Positions 21,052 to 35,809 of a stretch of DNA of 64,000 nt are shown piece by piece. The first letter of the stretch is position 1, and each line of letters starts with the position of its first letter. Below the pieces are notes generated by a model. The model searched no databases and was not told the DNA's origin. It saw nothing but the letters and a program-made list of their open reading frames with translations. Position numbers and translations under genes: made by a program. Source of the stretch: Pollenia angustigena (taxonomy: Eukaryota > Arthropoda > Insecta > Diptera > Polleniidae); the NCBI GenBank assembly GCA_930367215.1, contig OV884056.1, positions 121,766,053-121,830,052 of the forward strand, in the 5' to 3' direction.

Positions 21052-22941
21052 AGTTAGTTAACCCTTTGGGTTAAAGCAATTTAGCCTGAAGGTGTTTTAA
21101 GTTATCTTTGCTGGTTTCCACACCTTTGTACATTTCAGGGTAAAATGTTCAATCCAATTACTTTATTTTTTTTCATATTTTTTGACGATTGTCCCGGAAG
21201 GTGTTAAATACACACCATTCCTGCGTTGCGACGGCATCGTATGGAGAAGTTAGGTATTGGGATCTCGGTTTTCTGACCTTATGACTGAAGACCTATGTCC
21301 TGGAAGGTGTCAAGTAAACACCAAGCCTGAGTAGCAATGGCTTCCGACATAAGAGACGAGACTGAGGGAGTCGAATGGATTGAGTCAACTCGAGTCCATA
21401 ATGAAAAACTTGATACGGCGGCTATATAGCTAGGAGATCGTATGTTTTCATTATTGGATGAGAGGAGAGGAAAGTCCAGGAGATTCACTCAATGTCGTTT
21501 TGTCTTGTGTTTTCGTTTGCAGTTGATTGATGATGGAAAAATTGTTGGTTACAACACTTAACGCATTATACTTGAAAATTTTTTTTTGACATGATTGATT
21601 TTTATATATTTTTATCATACCTGAACATCGTATGAATTTGAAGTTTTCGATTATGAGGACAAAATATTCAATAAATATAGACTCGAGTAAAAATATCACA
21701 CACATTTCGCCACTACACGTTTGTTACCAAATTTCAACCAGAACATATTTTGTATATATTGAAATAAATATTTGAAAACTTATTAACCTTAATTATTTGT
21801 AGTTGATAATATAGTAGATTAACAATATTTTGGTCATATTTGAATTCTTATACTAGACTTATATTCTACTAACATTACTTAAACTTATTTGCATCTAGAA
21901 AATAGTTTTTCAATTTATCTTATACAGTATTATATACTTTTTACATACTTTTTTCTTTACTACCATTACATTTTGAATAAATTTATTTATGAACACATTT
22001 ATATTGATAATTATTACCATAAAACTTTTTTTTTGAAATTTAATTTTTTTTTGACATATGATAATCAATGATTATTGCTTCGATATTTTTGCATTTACAT
22101 TTTTTTTTGATCACTTCGAATTTGAAAATATAAGATTTTCCTAAAGCTTATTCTTTACTCAATATTTGGGTTGTAAAGTTATACGATAATCATAATTTTA
22201 CAGACATTTGAATTTTTTTTAAATACAATTGGTATTTCTTTTATAAATAAATTTTTAAAGATATCTTGGCTTCTACATTTTTTTATATACGATAATAATC
22301 AACGATTATTATTATAAAAGTTTTTTTTTATATTGATTCTTTTTTTTTTTTTTTGACCTTGACTAAATACATTCAAATTTATAGGTTATCCCCAGTATTC
22401 ATAAAGGATTGTTGAATTTGGCAAACGTTTATTGTCTTGTAAGCCTTTGTTAAATTTAAAATATTTCTTTTATGAATTCAGGCGGCAAAATTTATTTTTG
22501 GATCTTTTTCGGTTTTTCGATATTGAGATTGTAAGGTTGTATAATAATTAGAATCTCACCTACACCCGGATTTTTCGCTTATGACAATTGATATTTCGGT
22601 TACAAATTAATTTGTAAAGATCTTTTGTCACGTATATCTTGACTATTACTTTTTTGGAATTACATTTTTTTGGGATTTTATTAATAAATTATAATTTAAG
22701 GGAATAACATTTTCTTAAAGTTTAATTGTTTCGCGATATTGGGATTGGGAAATTACCTGATAATTTCTAACAATATTTACACTTACATTTTTTTTTGAAT
22801 TTTTATCAATTGAGGTCGATTGGTTTCCTGACCGCAGGGTATATCCACGGGTAATTCGTTTAGTAGATTGTTGCTTTCAGTGCTAGACTGTTATAGTTGA
22901 AAGTTTTTTTTGTTTGAATTTACGAACGGTTTTGGATTAGC
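21052..22941 (+). other. Leader of A, no gene
   Basis: About 1.9 kb of T-rich sequence between the primer-binding site and gag. CCTGGAAGGTGT-like phrases at 21193 and 21300 are weakly repeated. The short ORFs here have no domain features. Confidence 0.6.
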
Positions 22942-24542
22942 ATGAGTACTAGGCGACTCCGATCATCTAGTAGAGACCAGGCCAATAATAACGACGGCAT
23001 TTCAACAGCCACTACAGCCACCGTTACCAATCCAACCACGACGACGACAACCGTTAACAATCCAAACGCAGCACCCATTGTTTCTACAAACGCGGTAACC
23101 CCGTTAATGTCGATTAGATTCCCACCCGGATTTGGACCACAAAGCCATTCTTCACCTGATAGCTTTAGTACAATTCGTACACCGACCTATAGCAGCTTAA
23201 CTGCCAGGGAAATAACTGGACAGACAGGTAGCCAACGTACTCGTGAGCTTGATTTAGGCAACATGAATAGGAATAATTTACCCCCTGTTGGCGAGGAAGT
23301 TGACCCTGAAATGGTCATTAATGAGGACGGTGTGACTTTGAGGGATTATGTCAGTGCTTCGGTGGGAGCTGCACAGGCTGCAATTATGAATGAGGTTCAA
23401 AATATGCAACTCATGCTACCACAACTAATTAGGGAGTCCTTGCGTTCCGAACGTGGAATCTCTTCGGAGAACCAGACTTTCCGTAACAATGCACCCTATG
23501 ACCAGCAGCGAGCATATCAAACCCCTTTTAATAACAATAATAACAGACCACCGCCCGCACAGCATTTTGCACATAATGACCCTCAAATGTTCCGACAACA
23601 ACGCCCGCGTCAACCCAACTTAGCCCACCCAGTATTTGAAAATATTCCTCAGCATTTTGCTGAACAATTCCCAGGTTTTGGAAATTCACCATCGTTTCAT
23701 GGTTTTAAACCAATAACTCCTAACCAATTAGAAAAATGGGGGATAAGGTATGATGGTACAAATAAGTCTTTAACGGTTGAGGATTTTGTATTTCGGGTGG
23801 AGGCATTGAAGCACGATTATAACTGTTCATGGGAAGTTTTAATGAAAGGTTTTCATCATTTAGTAACGGGGAGGCAAGTAACTGGTTCTGGTCATTTAGA
23901 ATGAAGCATCCGATATGCGACTGGCAGACTTTTAAACACCATATTATAAAAAAATTCAGAAATTTCGAAAGTGACTTTGAAATTCAAAGAAAAATAATGG
24001 AGCGTAGGCAAGCGCACAATGAGTCTGCGGATGCGTTCATTACAGAAATCGTCAAGCTCAAAAACCAAATGAGGGTAAGCGTACTAGAGAGCGAACTGGT
24101 AAAAATTGTTAAAGACAACCTAAAAGACGGATTAGCTCAACTGGTTTTCCCCATTAGGATTGACAGTCTGGATCAGCTACTGGAGGAGTGCAAAAGGGCG
24201 GAAAGGAATATTGCCAAGCGATCTTCGAACCGTATGCCTTTAGGTCAGTCTCGACGCGTATATGAAATGGATTTGTTTAACCCCGAGGAAATAGATGAAC
24301 AGGCACAGCAGGTTGAGGCACTTCAAAGGGAAAGTTTGCCAGCGAAACAGCTCACGTGTTGGAACTGTAAAACCCCTGGCCACTCTTTTATTGAATGCCC
24401 TGTAGTACAACGAAATGTTTTTTGCTACAAATGTGGGTTCGACGACGTAACTAGCCCGAATTGCCCCAGATGTGCAGGAAACAGCAAATCGAACATGCGG
24501 AAGACTGGGCCGACGTGTTCAAACCAAACCACCTCCCAGTAA
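22942..24542 (+). pseudogene. A gag, frameshifted
   Basis: Structural Gag of Ty3/gypsy element A. ATG at 22942 opens a Thr/Asn/Gln-rich N-terminus, then a capsid-like domain starting WGIRYDGTNKSLTVEDF. The frame is lost between about 23838 and 23880. The capsid continues in another frame (EASNWFWSFRMKHPICDW) to 24542. It ends with a classic knuckle CWNCKTPGHSFIEC and a second, His-less Cys cluster CYKCGFDDVTSPNC. One small indel explains the break. Its end overlaps pol by about 88 nt with pol in the -1 frame, as usual where pol is made by frameshifting. Confidence 0.85.
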
Positions 24543-27500
24543 AAGATAATTTCTTGAATTTCATGTTACCCGAACAAGACCAACCCAACGGAACAATAAA
24601 CGCAAACCCAACCCTAGAAAAAGTCAAACAACCGGTTGAAGAAACTGCCAAGACCAACGCTAAGGATGATGAGAAAATAGAAATTGGGGAAAACAATTAT
24701 TGCTTGAAACCAAATAATAACTCAAAGCCACATGGTCTAAATCCAGGCCTATCGTATGAACAGCGTTTAGAAAACTACAACCGAATTCGTTCCCAAATTT
24801 TTACAGATTATGTACCCATAGTTAGCAATAGAATCCGAAAAACCAGGGAAAGATACATCTTAAGAAAACAAGAGAGGAAAGTTATAGCATCGACGGTGAT
24901 AGGTAGCGAGGACGATATTAGACCCTATATGACAATCGAGATTAATGATTCTCAATATCAGGGCCTGTTAGATAGTGGAGCTTCTGTGAGTTGCCTTGGC
25001 CGAAACTGTATTGAGAACGCGAAACAAATGGATGCGAAAATACTTGACTTTAAATCTTCTGTGCGTACAGCGGATGGGAAACAACATTTGATTATTGGCA
25101 AAATTTTAGTGAAAATTAAATATGGGAATAAATTCGTGGAAATGATGTTATATCTAGTACCCAACTTAAGTCAAGAACTGATATTAGGGTATGATTTTTG
25201 GAAAAAAGTAGGTCTAAAGGTTTCACTTGAAAATAGTATAGTCGATGAAATTTCTCTCACAGATTCGGAAGAGTCCAAAATGCACTCATTAACGTCACGT
25301 CAACGAAAAGTTTTGGAAAATGTAAAACAATCGTTTCGGTGTTACACACTGTTTGGCTTGGGAAGAACTCAGATTGAAAAACACACAATAGACACTGGAG
25401 ATGCACCGGCCAAAAATATGAGACACTACCCCGTGAGTCCAGCAGTGCAAAAACTAATCTACGCGGAACTCGACAGGATGATCGAACTGGACGTATTCGA
25501 AGTAGCCACAGGAGCAGAGTGGAACAATCGTATGACCTTGGTCATTAAGCCCAACAAAAACAGGCTTTGCCTCGATGCCCGGGAGCTCAACAAGGTTACG
25601 AGGAAGGATGCGTACCCTCTGCCCAATATAGACGGTTTACTGGCGAGATTAGGAGATACCCACTTTATCTCATCAATCGACCTCAAGGACGCCTTCTGGC
25701 AAATCCCTCTGGATGAGGCAAGCAGACCAAAGACAGCGTTCACAGTTCCTGGCAGGCCTCAGTATCAATTCAAAATGATGCCTTTTGGACTGTGCAACGC
25801 TGCCCAGAGGCTTTGTCGGTTGATGGATAAAGTGGTGCCATATGAGCTAAAGGATAGAATCTTTATATACCTGGACGATTTATTGGTGGTGTCATCAAAC
25901 TTCAATAATCATATGGACATGCTTCGTGTTGTGGGACAGAAATTAACGTACGCTGGACTAACAATTAATATGCAGAAATCAAAATTTTGTTACCGAGAGT
26001 TGAAGTACTTGGGATATATCGTTGGCGGGGGAAAACTTAAACCGGATGAAGATAAAGTTAAGGCTATTTTAGATATAGAAACCAAAAAGAGGTTAGAAGA
26101 TTTTTAGGTACAGTAGGGTGGTATCGCCGTTTCATCAACGATTTTTCCACTCTTACAGCACCTTTGACGGATACCCTTAAAAAAGCTCCTAAATTTAATT
26201 TTACCCCCGAGGCTATGGAATCTTTTGAACAGCTCAAGTTAAGGCTAGTTACAAGCCCAGTTTTGTCCAGCCCAGATTTCGAAAGGCCATTCTTTGTCCA
26301 ATGCGACGCGTCAAACGTAGGAATAGGGGCGGTTCTGTTTCAAAAGGACGATGAAGAGGGCGAACACCCTATCGAATACTTTTCGAAGAAACTGAACCAG
26401 GCCCAGAAGAACTGTTCAACAACAGAGAAAGAGTGTCTTGCAGTCGTCTTGGCCATAGAAAAGTTTCGGCAGTATATAGAGTTAATGGAATTCACGGTCA
26501 TCACGGACCATTCCAGTCTGAAGTGGCTGATGCGTCAGCAGGATTTAAACGGTAGACTTGCTCGATGGAGTTTAAAGCTTCAAGGCTTTAAATTTAGTAT
26601 CGAGCACAGAAAAGGAACAAAAAATGTTGTCCCCGATATGCTTTCGCGTCAAGACATGGAGGAAGTGGTTTTAAATAGTGGCGCCTTAATAGATTTTAAC
26701 TCTGAAGCGTTCAAAAATAAAGACTATTTAGCCCTAATAGATACTGTGGAGCAGAATAAGGACCGGTTACCGGATTTGAAAGTGGAGGATGGCATCGTAT
26801 ATAAGAAAGTAAAATTTAACAGAGACAATCTAGATAATGAGGCCGAATGCTGGAAGATATGGGTACCCAGTGAATTAACCGACAGACTGATTTGTAAATC
26901 CCATGTCGATAACACCTCACACGGAGGCATAGTGAAAACTTTGTTTAATATTCGCGAGTATTTTTATTGGCCTTCTATGGTAAAGCAGATCAGGGATTTC
27001 GTTGGAGATTGTAGTACTTGTAAAGAAATAAAACACCCAAAACAAACTTTACGACCACCCATGGGATATGAAGTCAGGACTCAAAGACCTTTTCAGAAAA
27101 TATACATAGACTTCTTAGGACCCTATACCCGAACAAAATCCGGAAATACATTTATTTTTATAGTACTGGATCACAAGACCAAATTCGTGCTACTGAAAGC
27201 CCTTTCAAAAGCCACAACCAAAGCGGTAATAAAATTTTTACGAGACGAAGTATTCTACAAATTTGGAGTGCCGGAACTATTACACTCAGACAACGGCAAA
27301 CAGTTCACCTCTGAAGCGTTCAAAGATTTCTTACAAATATTTGGGGTAAAACACATCCGAATTCCCATATACTCACCTCAGTCGAACGCTAGTGAGAGGG
27401 TGAACCAGACCATACTTAGCTCGATTCGAAGTTTCTTAGACCAGGACCAAGCTAGATGGGACGAGAATTTATCTAAAATCGAAGGTTCCCTAAGGTCGAC

Positions 27501-27927
27501 AGTTCACTCTTCTACAGGTGTTACCCCGTATTTTTCGTTAACAGGCTACAACATGATTACTCACGCCGACGCCTATGTAATCCTCAGGAAATTAAATTCT
27601 ACTGAAGAGGGAGAAACGATAGTGTTGCCAAAATCCGCACAAATGCAACTTGTACATCAGAAAGTTAGTGAAAAGCTGCATGATGCCTATTTAAGAAACG
27701 TTAAATCCTACAATCTTAAGAGCAGAAACATAAGATATAACCCTGGTCAGGAAGTTTAAAGGAAGAATTTCATCCAAAGCAAATTTACGAAGGGCATCAA
27801 TGCCAAGCTTTGTAGACCCTGGCTGAAGTGTAGAATCCGAAGAGCAGTTGGTAATAGTCAGTATGAAATCGAGAATCTCAAAGGACAGCTGATAGGTGTA
27901 ATACACGCGCAGCACCTGAAACAATAG
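24455..27927 (+). pseudogene. A pol (PR-RT-RNaseH-IN), one frameshift and one nonsense codon
   Basis: Ty3/gypsy order. Protease with GLLDSGASVSCLG. Reverse transcriptase with DARELNKV, SIDLKDAFWQIPL, MPFGLCNA and an intact YLDDLLVVS box. The frame changes near 26095 and continues with RRFLGTVGWYRRFI. RNase H has VQCDASNVGIGAVLF and TDHSSLKWLM. Integrase has the finger (HVDNTSHGG, CSTCKE) and catalytic IDFLGPY, LHSDNGKQF and NASERVNQT. TAA at 27757-27759 truncates it, but the same frame stays coding-like for 56 more codons (RKNFIQSKF to HAQHLKQ) to TAG at 27925-27927, a usual integrase C-terminal domain. Two simple lesions therefore inactivate pol. Confidence 0.88.
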
Positions 27928-28191
27928 AGGGATCGTGGAACCACCGGTGTCCCAACTCTTTTCACTCCACAGGCTAGGTGAAAATAATTGGCTTTGTGAC
28001 ACCCAGTCAACAGCTGACATGAAATGATTAATCTTAACATTGACATGATACCTCATTTCATGGCTCGTGAAGACCGAGGGCGATGAACATTGTTTGTTTG
28101 GTGTGGTCATCTGAGGTTGTAATAATGTTTCAAAACACTTCCTAAAAAAAATTGTTCGCAAAAGAATGTCAGGAGGCTGTAAAAAAAATAT
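27928..28191 (+). other. 3' non-coding tail of A
   Basis: Links pol to the right LTR. The polypurine tract is weak: AGGAGGCTGTAAAAAAAATA directly before the LTR. The antisense ORF 27691-28161 is a shadow. No env. Confidence 0.55.
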
Positions 28192-28701
28192 TGGCGTGGG
28201 TATACCAAAATGTTACTTGACAATTCAACAAGTGGCAGTGAAACAGTGAGGTTTATAAAATTAAAAAAAGGCGGTGAAGAGTTTATAATAAAGTTTTCAG
28301 TTAAATCTCCTTGGAAGAAATAAAAAAAAAAAAAAACTAGAAAACTATTAAAAAGGTAACAAAAATAGCCCGAAAGGAGGAATTATAAAAAACGAGGGAA
28401 AGGGGGGATACGAAAACCTAATTTCCCCAATAAAACAAAATTACAACTGAAGACTACATTTCAAGGTTTCTTTTTTTTAGACAATGTCTGTAAGCTTCTC
28501 AATCACATGTTAGGTCTGCCCTGCTACCTAGTTTCGTATCACGTTTTTTTTAAATATCCTCGAACCACTCAACTTGACAACTTGGGGGATTTGGAAAGAT
28601 CGGTATGCGGATGGAGGTGATGGAAAGATTGGGCGAAGGAAGTTGGAAAGCGAAAATTGTGTGCTCAAGGTAGTTTCTGAGAGGTAAGTAGCACGTGTCG
28701 T

Positions 28702-28980
28702 GTAATTAACAGTTTTGGCGACAGGACGAGGTCACCCGAACCACGTTTTACCGCCGGGAAAACACCTCGTGTAATTAACAGTTTGGCGACAAGACGAGGT
28801 AACCCGAACCACGTTTTACCGCCAAGAAAACACCTCGTGTAATTAACAGTTTGGCGACAAGACGAGGTCACCCGAACCACGTTTTACCGCCAAGAAAACA
28901 CCTCGTGTAATTGACAATTAGGGCGGCAAGACACGACGTAAACGTGACAAAATTTCCGCCAAGAAAACCACGTGTCGCAT
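28702..28980. repeat. 68-bp tandem array in the right LTR
   Basis: Units start at 28702, 28771, 28839 and 28906 with the GTAATTAACAG and GACGAGGT blocks. This copy is regular at 67-69 bp, unlike the left LTR. Confidence 0.85.
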
Positions 28981-29599
28981 GTTAGCGTTGTCGACCAGAT
29001 CCGAGGAAAATCGTCTTAACGATAAGCTTTATATCCGTCGACGACGGACAGGTGCCTCATCAAAATCCTTTACCAGCAACGCTAAACAATTTGGTAAAAT
29101 CGTTTACCATCCACGTTAAACAATTTGGTAAAATCGTTTACCACCAACGATAAACAGTTTGTTGAAATCGGGTACCAAAGTGACTCATCAAAATCGTTCG
29201 CCACTTATAGTGATATCGTTCACCGTCACCGCTACAAATCGTACGCCACCAGCACATATCAGTAGCAGACATACCACCTTCATCCAGTAACGATTTGCTC
29301 GCCAGCACCCATCCTTAGCATTTAATCACCACCGTACACTTTACAGCTCTACAAAAAAAAGCACCGGCCACAACTCATCACCGTATACACCGACAACAAC
29401 AACTAAACACCACCAAGCCTCAATGTCATAACAGCAAATCACCACGGTCCATGGATCACGTCGGCCGGTTATGCAACACAAACACATCGAATACTGGTCA
29501 AGCAAAAAGAATAAATAGAAGGACATCGAGTCAATAACCCCGGCGACTGTTAATAACATCTGCAGATCACAGGTAAAACCTTTTTATTCGGATCAAATT

Positions 29600-31421
29600 C
29601 ATCTTTCATCCAGCCCTTTAATATTAGATTTTTTTTTACTTGAATTTTAAATACAATTTTAAACGTTTAAAACCGGAAACTAAATTTTTGCTATACGAGC
29701 TAAATTTCAAGTCTAAATTCTAAGACACAAGTAAATATGTATTTAAAAGAAAAATTTTGAATTTCAAAACTAAGGTCAATTGACTAATCAGAAATCAAAT
29801 GTGAAACAAGAAAAAAAAAAGGCAAGAAGAAAATACAATTTGAAAAAAAAAACAGGGATCGGAAAAAAATTTAAATGTTCAAACTGATTTCAATTACGGT
29901 AACTCAATTCAAGTTTAAAAAAAAAAAAAAAAAAGTCAAATACAATTTAGACAGGTCCAATAAATTTAGAGTGTTAAACCAATTTTAACTACGTTAGCCA
30001 AATTGAAATTTAGAAACGTAAAAATACCTTTTGAATATTGGAAAACAAAACAAGTTTGAATATTGATGCTAAATTTTAAGTAATTAAACCAAATTTAAAT
30101 GGGATAGAAAAAAAGACAAATTAAGTATGTTTAAAACTGATTGAAATCTTTCTGCTAAAATAAAACGATTTAAGATAAATAAAACATTTGCAAATCTAAA
30201 ATACAATTTAAAGTTAAAAAAAAAAGAAAAAAAAAAACAGCAAAATAAATATTCAAACTTGGTTTAATGGGCCGAACTAAAATTAAATTCCAATAGGATA
30301 TCTAAAGGAAGTAAAATCAAAACGAATTTGAATACTGATTTAAATGCTTGAAATAGATTAAAAAAAAGAAAAAAAAAACCTTTTTTTTTAAATTTTGAAT
30401 GTGTTAACTAAAGTAACTTGACTAAACTTAATTCAAGTTGCAGAATACAGTATATACATAAAATTTTTTAAAACTAAATTGAATATTTATACTCATATCT
30501 TAATTGAAGTTGACTACGTAAGCTAAGTTCGAAATTGAAAACGTAAATATAAAACGTAAATATTTACCAACTGAAATTTGAATATTTAAACTAAGTTAAA
30601 TTTTCTAGACTAAAAATAAATTTTAAAATGCAAATTAAATATTTAAAACTGATTTGAATACATACGTAAACTAAATTTGACTTAGTTAAATTATTTCAGT
30701 TCAAATTTGAAAATTCTAAAAATAAAATTTTCAATATAAAAAAAAAGAAAGGAAAAACAAACATTAAATTTAAACTGAAATTTTAAACAACTAGCAAGGT
30801 TAAGATCCTAGAAAAAGAAAAGGAAACTTTAAATACCCTAGAAATAAAAAAAAAAAAAAAAAAACAAAAGTTTGGATAATTGAAACTTAAGTTAACTACG
30901 TGGACTAGGTTCAAATTTTTAAACGGATTATATGGATTTTTTTTCAATAATATTTAAAACAAATTTTAAACCTTAAACAATATTTAAATACGCAAGCTAA
31001 ATTTAAGGTCGGATACGTAAAATTGAAAAGATTTAAAAATTTAAATAAATTTAGAATACTTGAACTAAACCTAACTAAACACGTAGGAATAGAATTTGGA
31101 CTAACGTAACTAACTAACCTGAACTCAAAATTTGAAATATATAATTTAAATGTTTAAAACAGAGGATTCGTAAAAATTTGTTTTGAGTTAAGCTCAGTAC
31201 CAAAATTTGAATAGGTACAATACAGTTTAAATATTTTTTTTTATAAACTTATTCGGATAACTAATCTTAAATTTTAACTATTTAAGCTAAACTAAAATTT
31301 TAATACGTGGAATTTAAATATTTGAATACAAAATATACGTTTAAGTATTTAAAAACAGAATTTAGGCTTGGGTGTTTAAAAATAAATTTGAGTTTGGATA
31401 GTTAAACATACGGAATTCAAG
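29600..31421. other. AT-rich interior of the right LTR
   Basis: Counterpart of 12200-14012 with small differences in poly-A lengths and a few substitutions. No gene. Confidence 0.6.
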
Positions 31422-31719
31422 TGTCACCCGGATGGCTTTGTGGGAGGGCAACTTACCGGATAATATTCCGAATGAAAACGCGGTAATATAATTGTGTATT
31501 TTAATGTTTATTATTAATTGAAATATATGTTCATTTAGTTGCGACCATTCGCCATGAGTATTAAACAAGAACTCTCTAAAAAATGAGTTGACAAAAAGGA
31601 AGAAGTTGATAACAAAACAGACAACCAGAAGGGTTGCCAACAGTTAATTTAAACAATTGAAATAATGGGGAAAATATTGGGTGACAGTTCGTCCAACCTG
31701 ACGATAGCTCGTCCCCGAG

Positions 31720-34700
31720 TTATACAGCTTCAGGGTCATCTGGTTCATCGTCGTCAACCTGGTAATCATCATCAATTTCTGGGAAAAGGGTACACCATGG
31801 TTTCATCTTATCACTACTGACCACAGTGCTAAATTTTCGTTGATTCCTCTGTGCCCCTTCAATATCTTCAATAACGTACCTATCAAATCGCAAGACCTTA
31901 CTGATGACATACGGACCTTTATATTTTGCATCAAGTTTTCGGGATTCCCCTGTACTAGGCATTGCACTTTCAATAAGAACTAGATCGCCTTCCTGATAAT
32001 GATGTGGTGTTTTGTGTTTCGCATCGAATCAAGCTTTCCATTTTTCTCGATCTGATGAAATATTTTTGATAGCATCCTCACGACGTTCATTTGGAGTTTG
32101 CGTTGTCACAACAGGATTATCATCATGGATTGCAGATAGCAATCTGTTGGCACTAATATCCTTTAGAGGAAAATCATAAATAAGATCGATTGGTGAATAT
32201 CTTGTGGTTGAGTTAACAGTCGTATTAATCTTCCATTGCAGGTTACGTAGTTCGTTGTCCCAGTCTTTGCAGTCTGATGAAGTTTTCAAATACGATAGGA
32301 CAGACTGATTCACACGTTCAGCCAAACCATTGGCTCGTGGGGTACGTACGGCTACCTTAACATGCTGAATATCATTATCGGAACAATATTCCCTGAACAT
32401 TGATGACGTGAAAGCTGTACCACGGTCAGTCACAATTCGCTTGGGTAGACCAAAGTATAACGTAAGATGATTTAAAGCATCCAGTACAGGTTTCGTCTTC
32501 GTTGATTTGACTGGTACAATAACGGAATAACGTGTCATTGCATCCACAATAACAAGTATGTGTTCATTACCGCGTCGACTTTTTCTAAACGGTCCAAGAT
32601 GATCCATATGAATCATTTCGAATGGAATCAGTGGAGTTTCCGTCCCGTACAATTGACATTCTTTCTGTGACGGTTCACGGCTATAACAACAATCCACACA
32701 GCTTTTCACATAGCCCCTAACAAAATTTCGAATTCGTCGAAACCAGAAGTTCAGGCCAATTCTCTTCACGGTACCATCTATACCTGGGTGGCCAACATCG
32801 TCATGGCATAGTTTGACAATTCGCCATCTAAGACCTCGTGGAATTACAAGAAGTTCTTTTCCGTCGTTGTTTTTTCTATAAAGTCGGTGTTTTCTAATTA
32901 CAAAATCATTTGCGTAACTTTTCTTCAAAGTTGACTCGATTTCACCTTTCAGCACGGCTACAATTTGCTTCAATTCAGGATCTTGTTTTTGCATGGAAAG
33001 AATCCAATCTTCGTCTGAAATATTTACCATCATCAACTTCGATGTAACATCTTCTGGCTGTATTGGCGGTTCAACTGGAGAACGACTCATCGCATCAACA
33101 TGAGCCATTCGAATCCCCGGTCGATGGCATGTTTTAAAATCGTACTCTAACAGCTTCAACAACCATCGTGAGACCCGTGGAATCATTGGAGTCATCGTTT
33201 TCATAGAAGAAATTGCGGCACAATCAGTATAAATCGTAAAATTCTTACCCAGAAGATACAAACGGAATCGTTCACAGGCTTCCACCAGTGCCAAGATTTC
33301 TAATTCATATGCGTGATATCTGCTCTCGATGTCACTGCAAACTCTACTATAATAAGCTATAGGCTTTCTCGTACCATCTGCTTCCCGTTGTATCAAAATT
33401 GCGGCCAGACCAACACTGCTTGCATCTGTGTGCAATTCTTGCTCTTTTTCGGCATCGTAAATTCCTAAGACGGGTTCACTGGAAATAGCACCGATTAATT
33501 CTTCAAAAGCGTTGTCACATTCGGTAGACCAGTTAAATGGTACATCTTTTCTGGTCAATCGTATTATTGGGGAGGCTATTTGGGCATAGTTCTTCACAAA
33601 TTTTCGAAAGTATCCGGTTAACCCCAGGAAACGTCTTAACTTAGGTGAATTCGAAATGACCACTATGGGTGATAAAGGCCGTAAATCTCTTCGAATTTTC
33701 TTCAATCTCGATTTGGTAATATCCTGACATCATATCAAGCGTGGTAAAATACTTCTTACCCGAAAGAGTCGAAAGCACTCCGTCGACAGTAGGCATTGGC
33801 CATGGTTGTTTCTCGGTGACGGCATTCAACGCCCGATAATCTACACAAAGTCTGTCTTCACCATTGGATTTTCGAGTTAAAACTATTGGAGATGCGTATG
33901 CTGATGTTGACGGACGGATTATACCCAGTTCTATTAACTCACCTACAATTCGGTTAACCACCTGTTGTTTTGGAATCGGTATGGAGTATGGCTTCTTCTC
34001 TATTGGTTTTGGTGACGTTACAGAAATGTCCATTTTCGTTTTGTGGCACTTTCCAATTTTGTTTAAATTATCAGCAAAACAATCTGCATATTTATTCAGC
34101 AGCCCAGCTAACTGCTCCTTTTCGTCACTTTGTATGTTATCGCCGCACTGCATTTCGCTGTCTCGTATCGCGTACACCTGACAATTACCGTTTTCAATTA
34201 TAACGCGACCGTTCGATAATATGTCCAACCCGATTATTACCTCGTACTGAGTTGTTTCGTCATCGACCACAAATAATTCAGCACTAAAACACTGTTCATC
34301 TATGATTACATTAACGTTTAGGGTTTTCTCCACACATTTATATTCACCGCCGGCGAAACCCTGTAGTCTCTTGTCGCATTTTACTACTCCACATTTTAAT
34401 TTTGCAACGATCGATTTCCTAATAAGTGACACGACACTTCCCGAATCTATTAATGCATTGCAACTTTTATTATCCACGATAACGTTCTTTGTCTTTATAC
34501 CCGAATTTGAGATTATATTTACCGGATCTCTAGGTTTTTTCTGCGGTTTGGGACAATTTCGCGAAATGTGCCCAATTTCACGACAATTATAACACGTCGG
34601 TCCTGATTTGTTAGGAACCGTTTTCGCACTCACGTTTTCATTGTCCTTTCGGTCATTATTGTTCCTCTTTACAGGTAAAAACTGTTTGGACTGTATAACT

Positions 34701-35809
34701 GGAGCTTGTCCACTTAAACCGATCACGACACTTTGCAACGATCTCAATAAATCGGAACACTTTCTAAACGACATTGCGGATAACGATTTACGTAAATTAT
34801 AATCATCCAAACCATTTATAATATACCGCACTATCGCATTATCATCGAGTTGACCGCGACGACCGATTGCCAACATATTATAATAATAGTCCATCATTCG
34901 TTCACCCTTCTTTTGATGCGTTTTCATCATCTGGATATGTATATCGGCACTATTTACCACACACGGGAAATCATCCACAAAGGCAATCACAAAATCTTCC
35001 CAACCTCCAAACACCTGTTGAGCATCCACCCATAATTTTGCAGTTCCCAGCAATTTACTACGAACCGCAAATAATACCAAGCCATCATTCCATCGATAAA
35101 CATTCTTTAATTCTTCAACTCTTTCAATAAATTGAACTGAAGTAATGAAGCCACTATTAGGATCAAACGTCGGTAACGCATCAATAACTTCACGTACACT
35201 ATAACGATTATTAAAAATAAATGATGGATCATTATGTCCATTAGGTGTCATCAAATTGTTGTTGTTAATCATATTAGGCATATATGATGCATTTGCTGGT
35301 GATACTGTAGGGTTTAAATACGTTGATACAGGCACAAACACGTTCGCTGTACTCGATAAATTAGTTGATGACGTCACAACATTATTATGTGGCTGTACAA
35401 ATGACGAATGCTGCATTGATGTTTGTAACGGCCAATTCAAATTATTTGGTACATGTACACTACGCTCTTGTCCCCTAACACTTGTTGCATTGTTAACCAT
35501 GTACGATTGTGGTCGTCTATTTTCACTATACACTGCTGTTGTTGTTGGTACGTTACACTCATACATTCTCATAAACGCTGTCTTGTTGCTGTCGGTGATA
35601 TACGATGCTCTACTGTTGTCATTCACATACGCTGATCTGTTGTTGTTATTGTTAAAAACCACACCTTGTTGTTGCATCTCGTTTTGCTTAAACATGTTAT
35701 TTTCCGTTTCTACATGCTGTTGTACACTCTTAGTAACTGAAGCGGCAGTTACAAAATTTTCAATTTCACTCGTAGCAGAATTTTGTGGCAGCAACATATT
35801 GGTACCCAT
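31720..35809 (-). pseudogene. B2 Gag-Pol, RT-deleted and truncated
   Basis: Same domain order as B1. The N-terminal 710 or so codons are intact (Gag, knuckle, DSG protease, first RT Asp) and run to the filler at about 33647. The frame then shifts and the YxDD region is absent. A second open stretch (32029-33630) holds the end of RT, RNase H and most of the integrase. A TGA at about 32026-32028 (in the codon after KA) stops before the C-terminal 100 residues. A few substitutions separate it from B1 elsewhere. Confidence 0.9.

Noticed and set aside
27691..28161. Antisense ORF after A pol as a possible env
   Set aside because: Wrong strand, and it overlaps the integrase C-terminus, which reads well on the plus strand.
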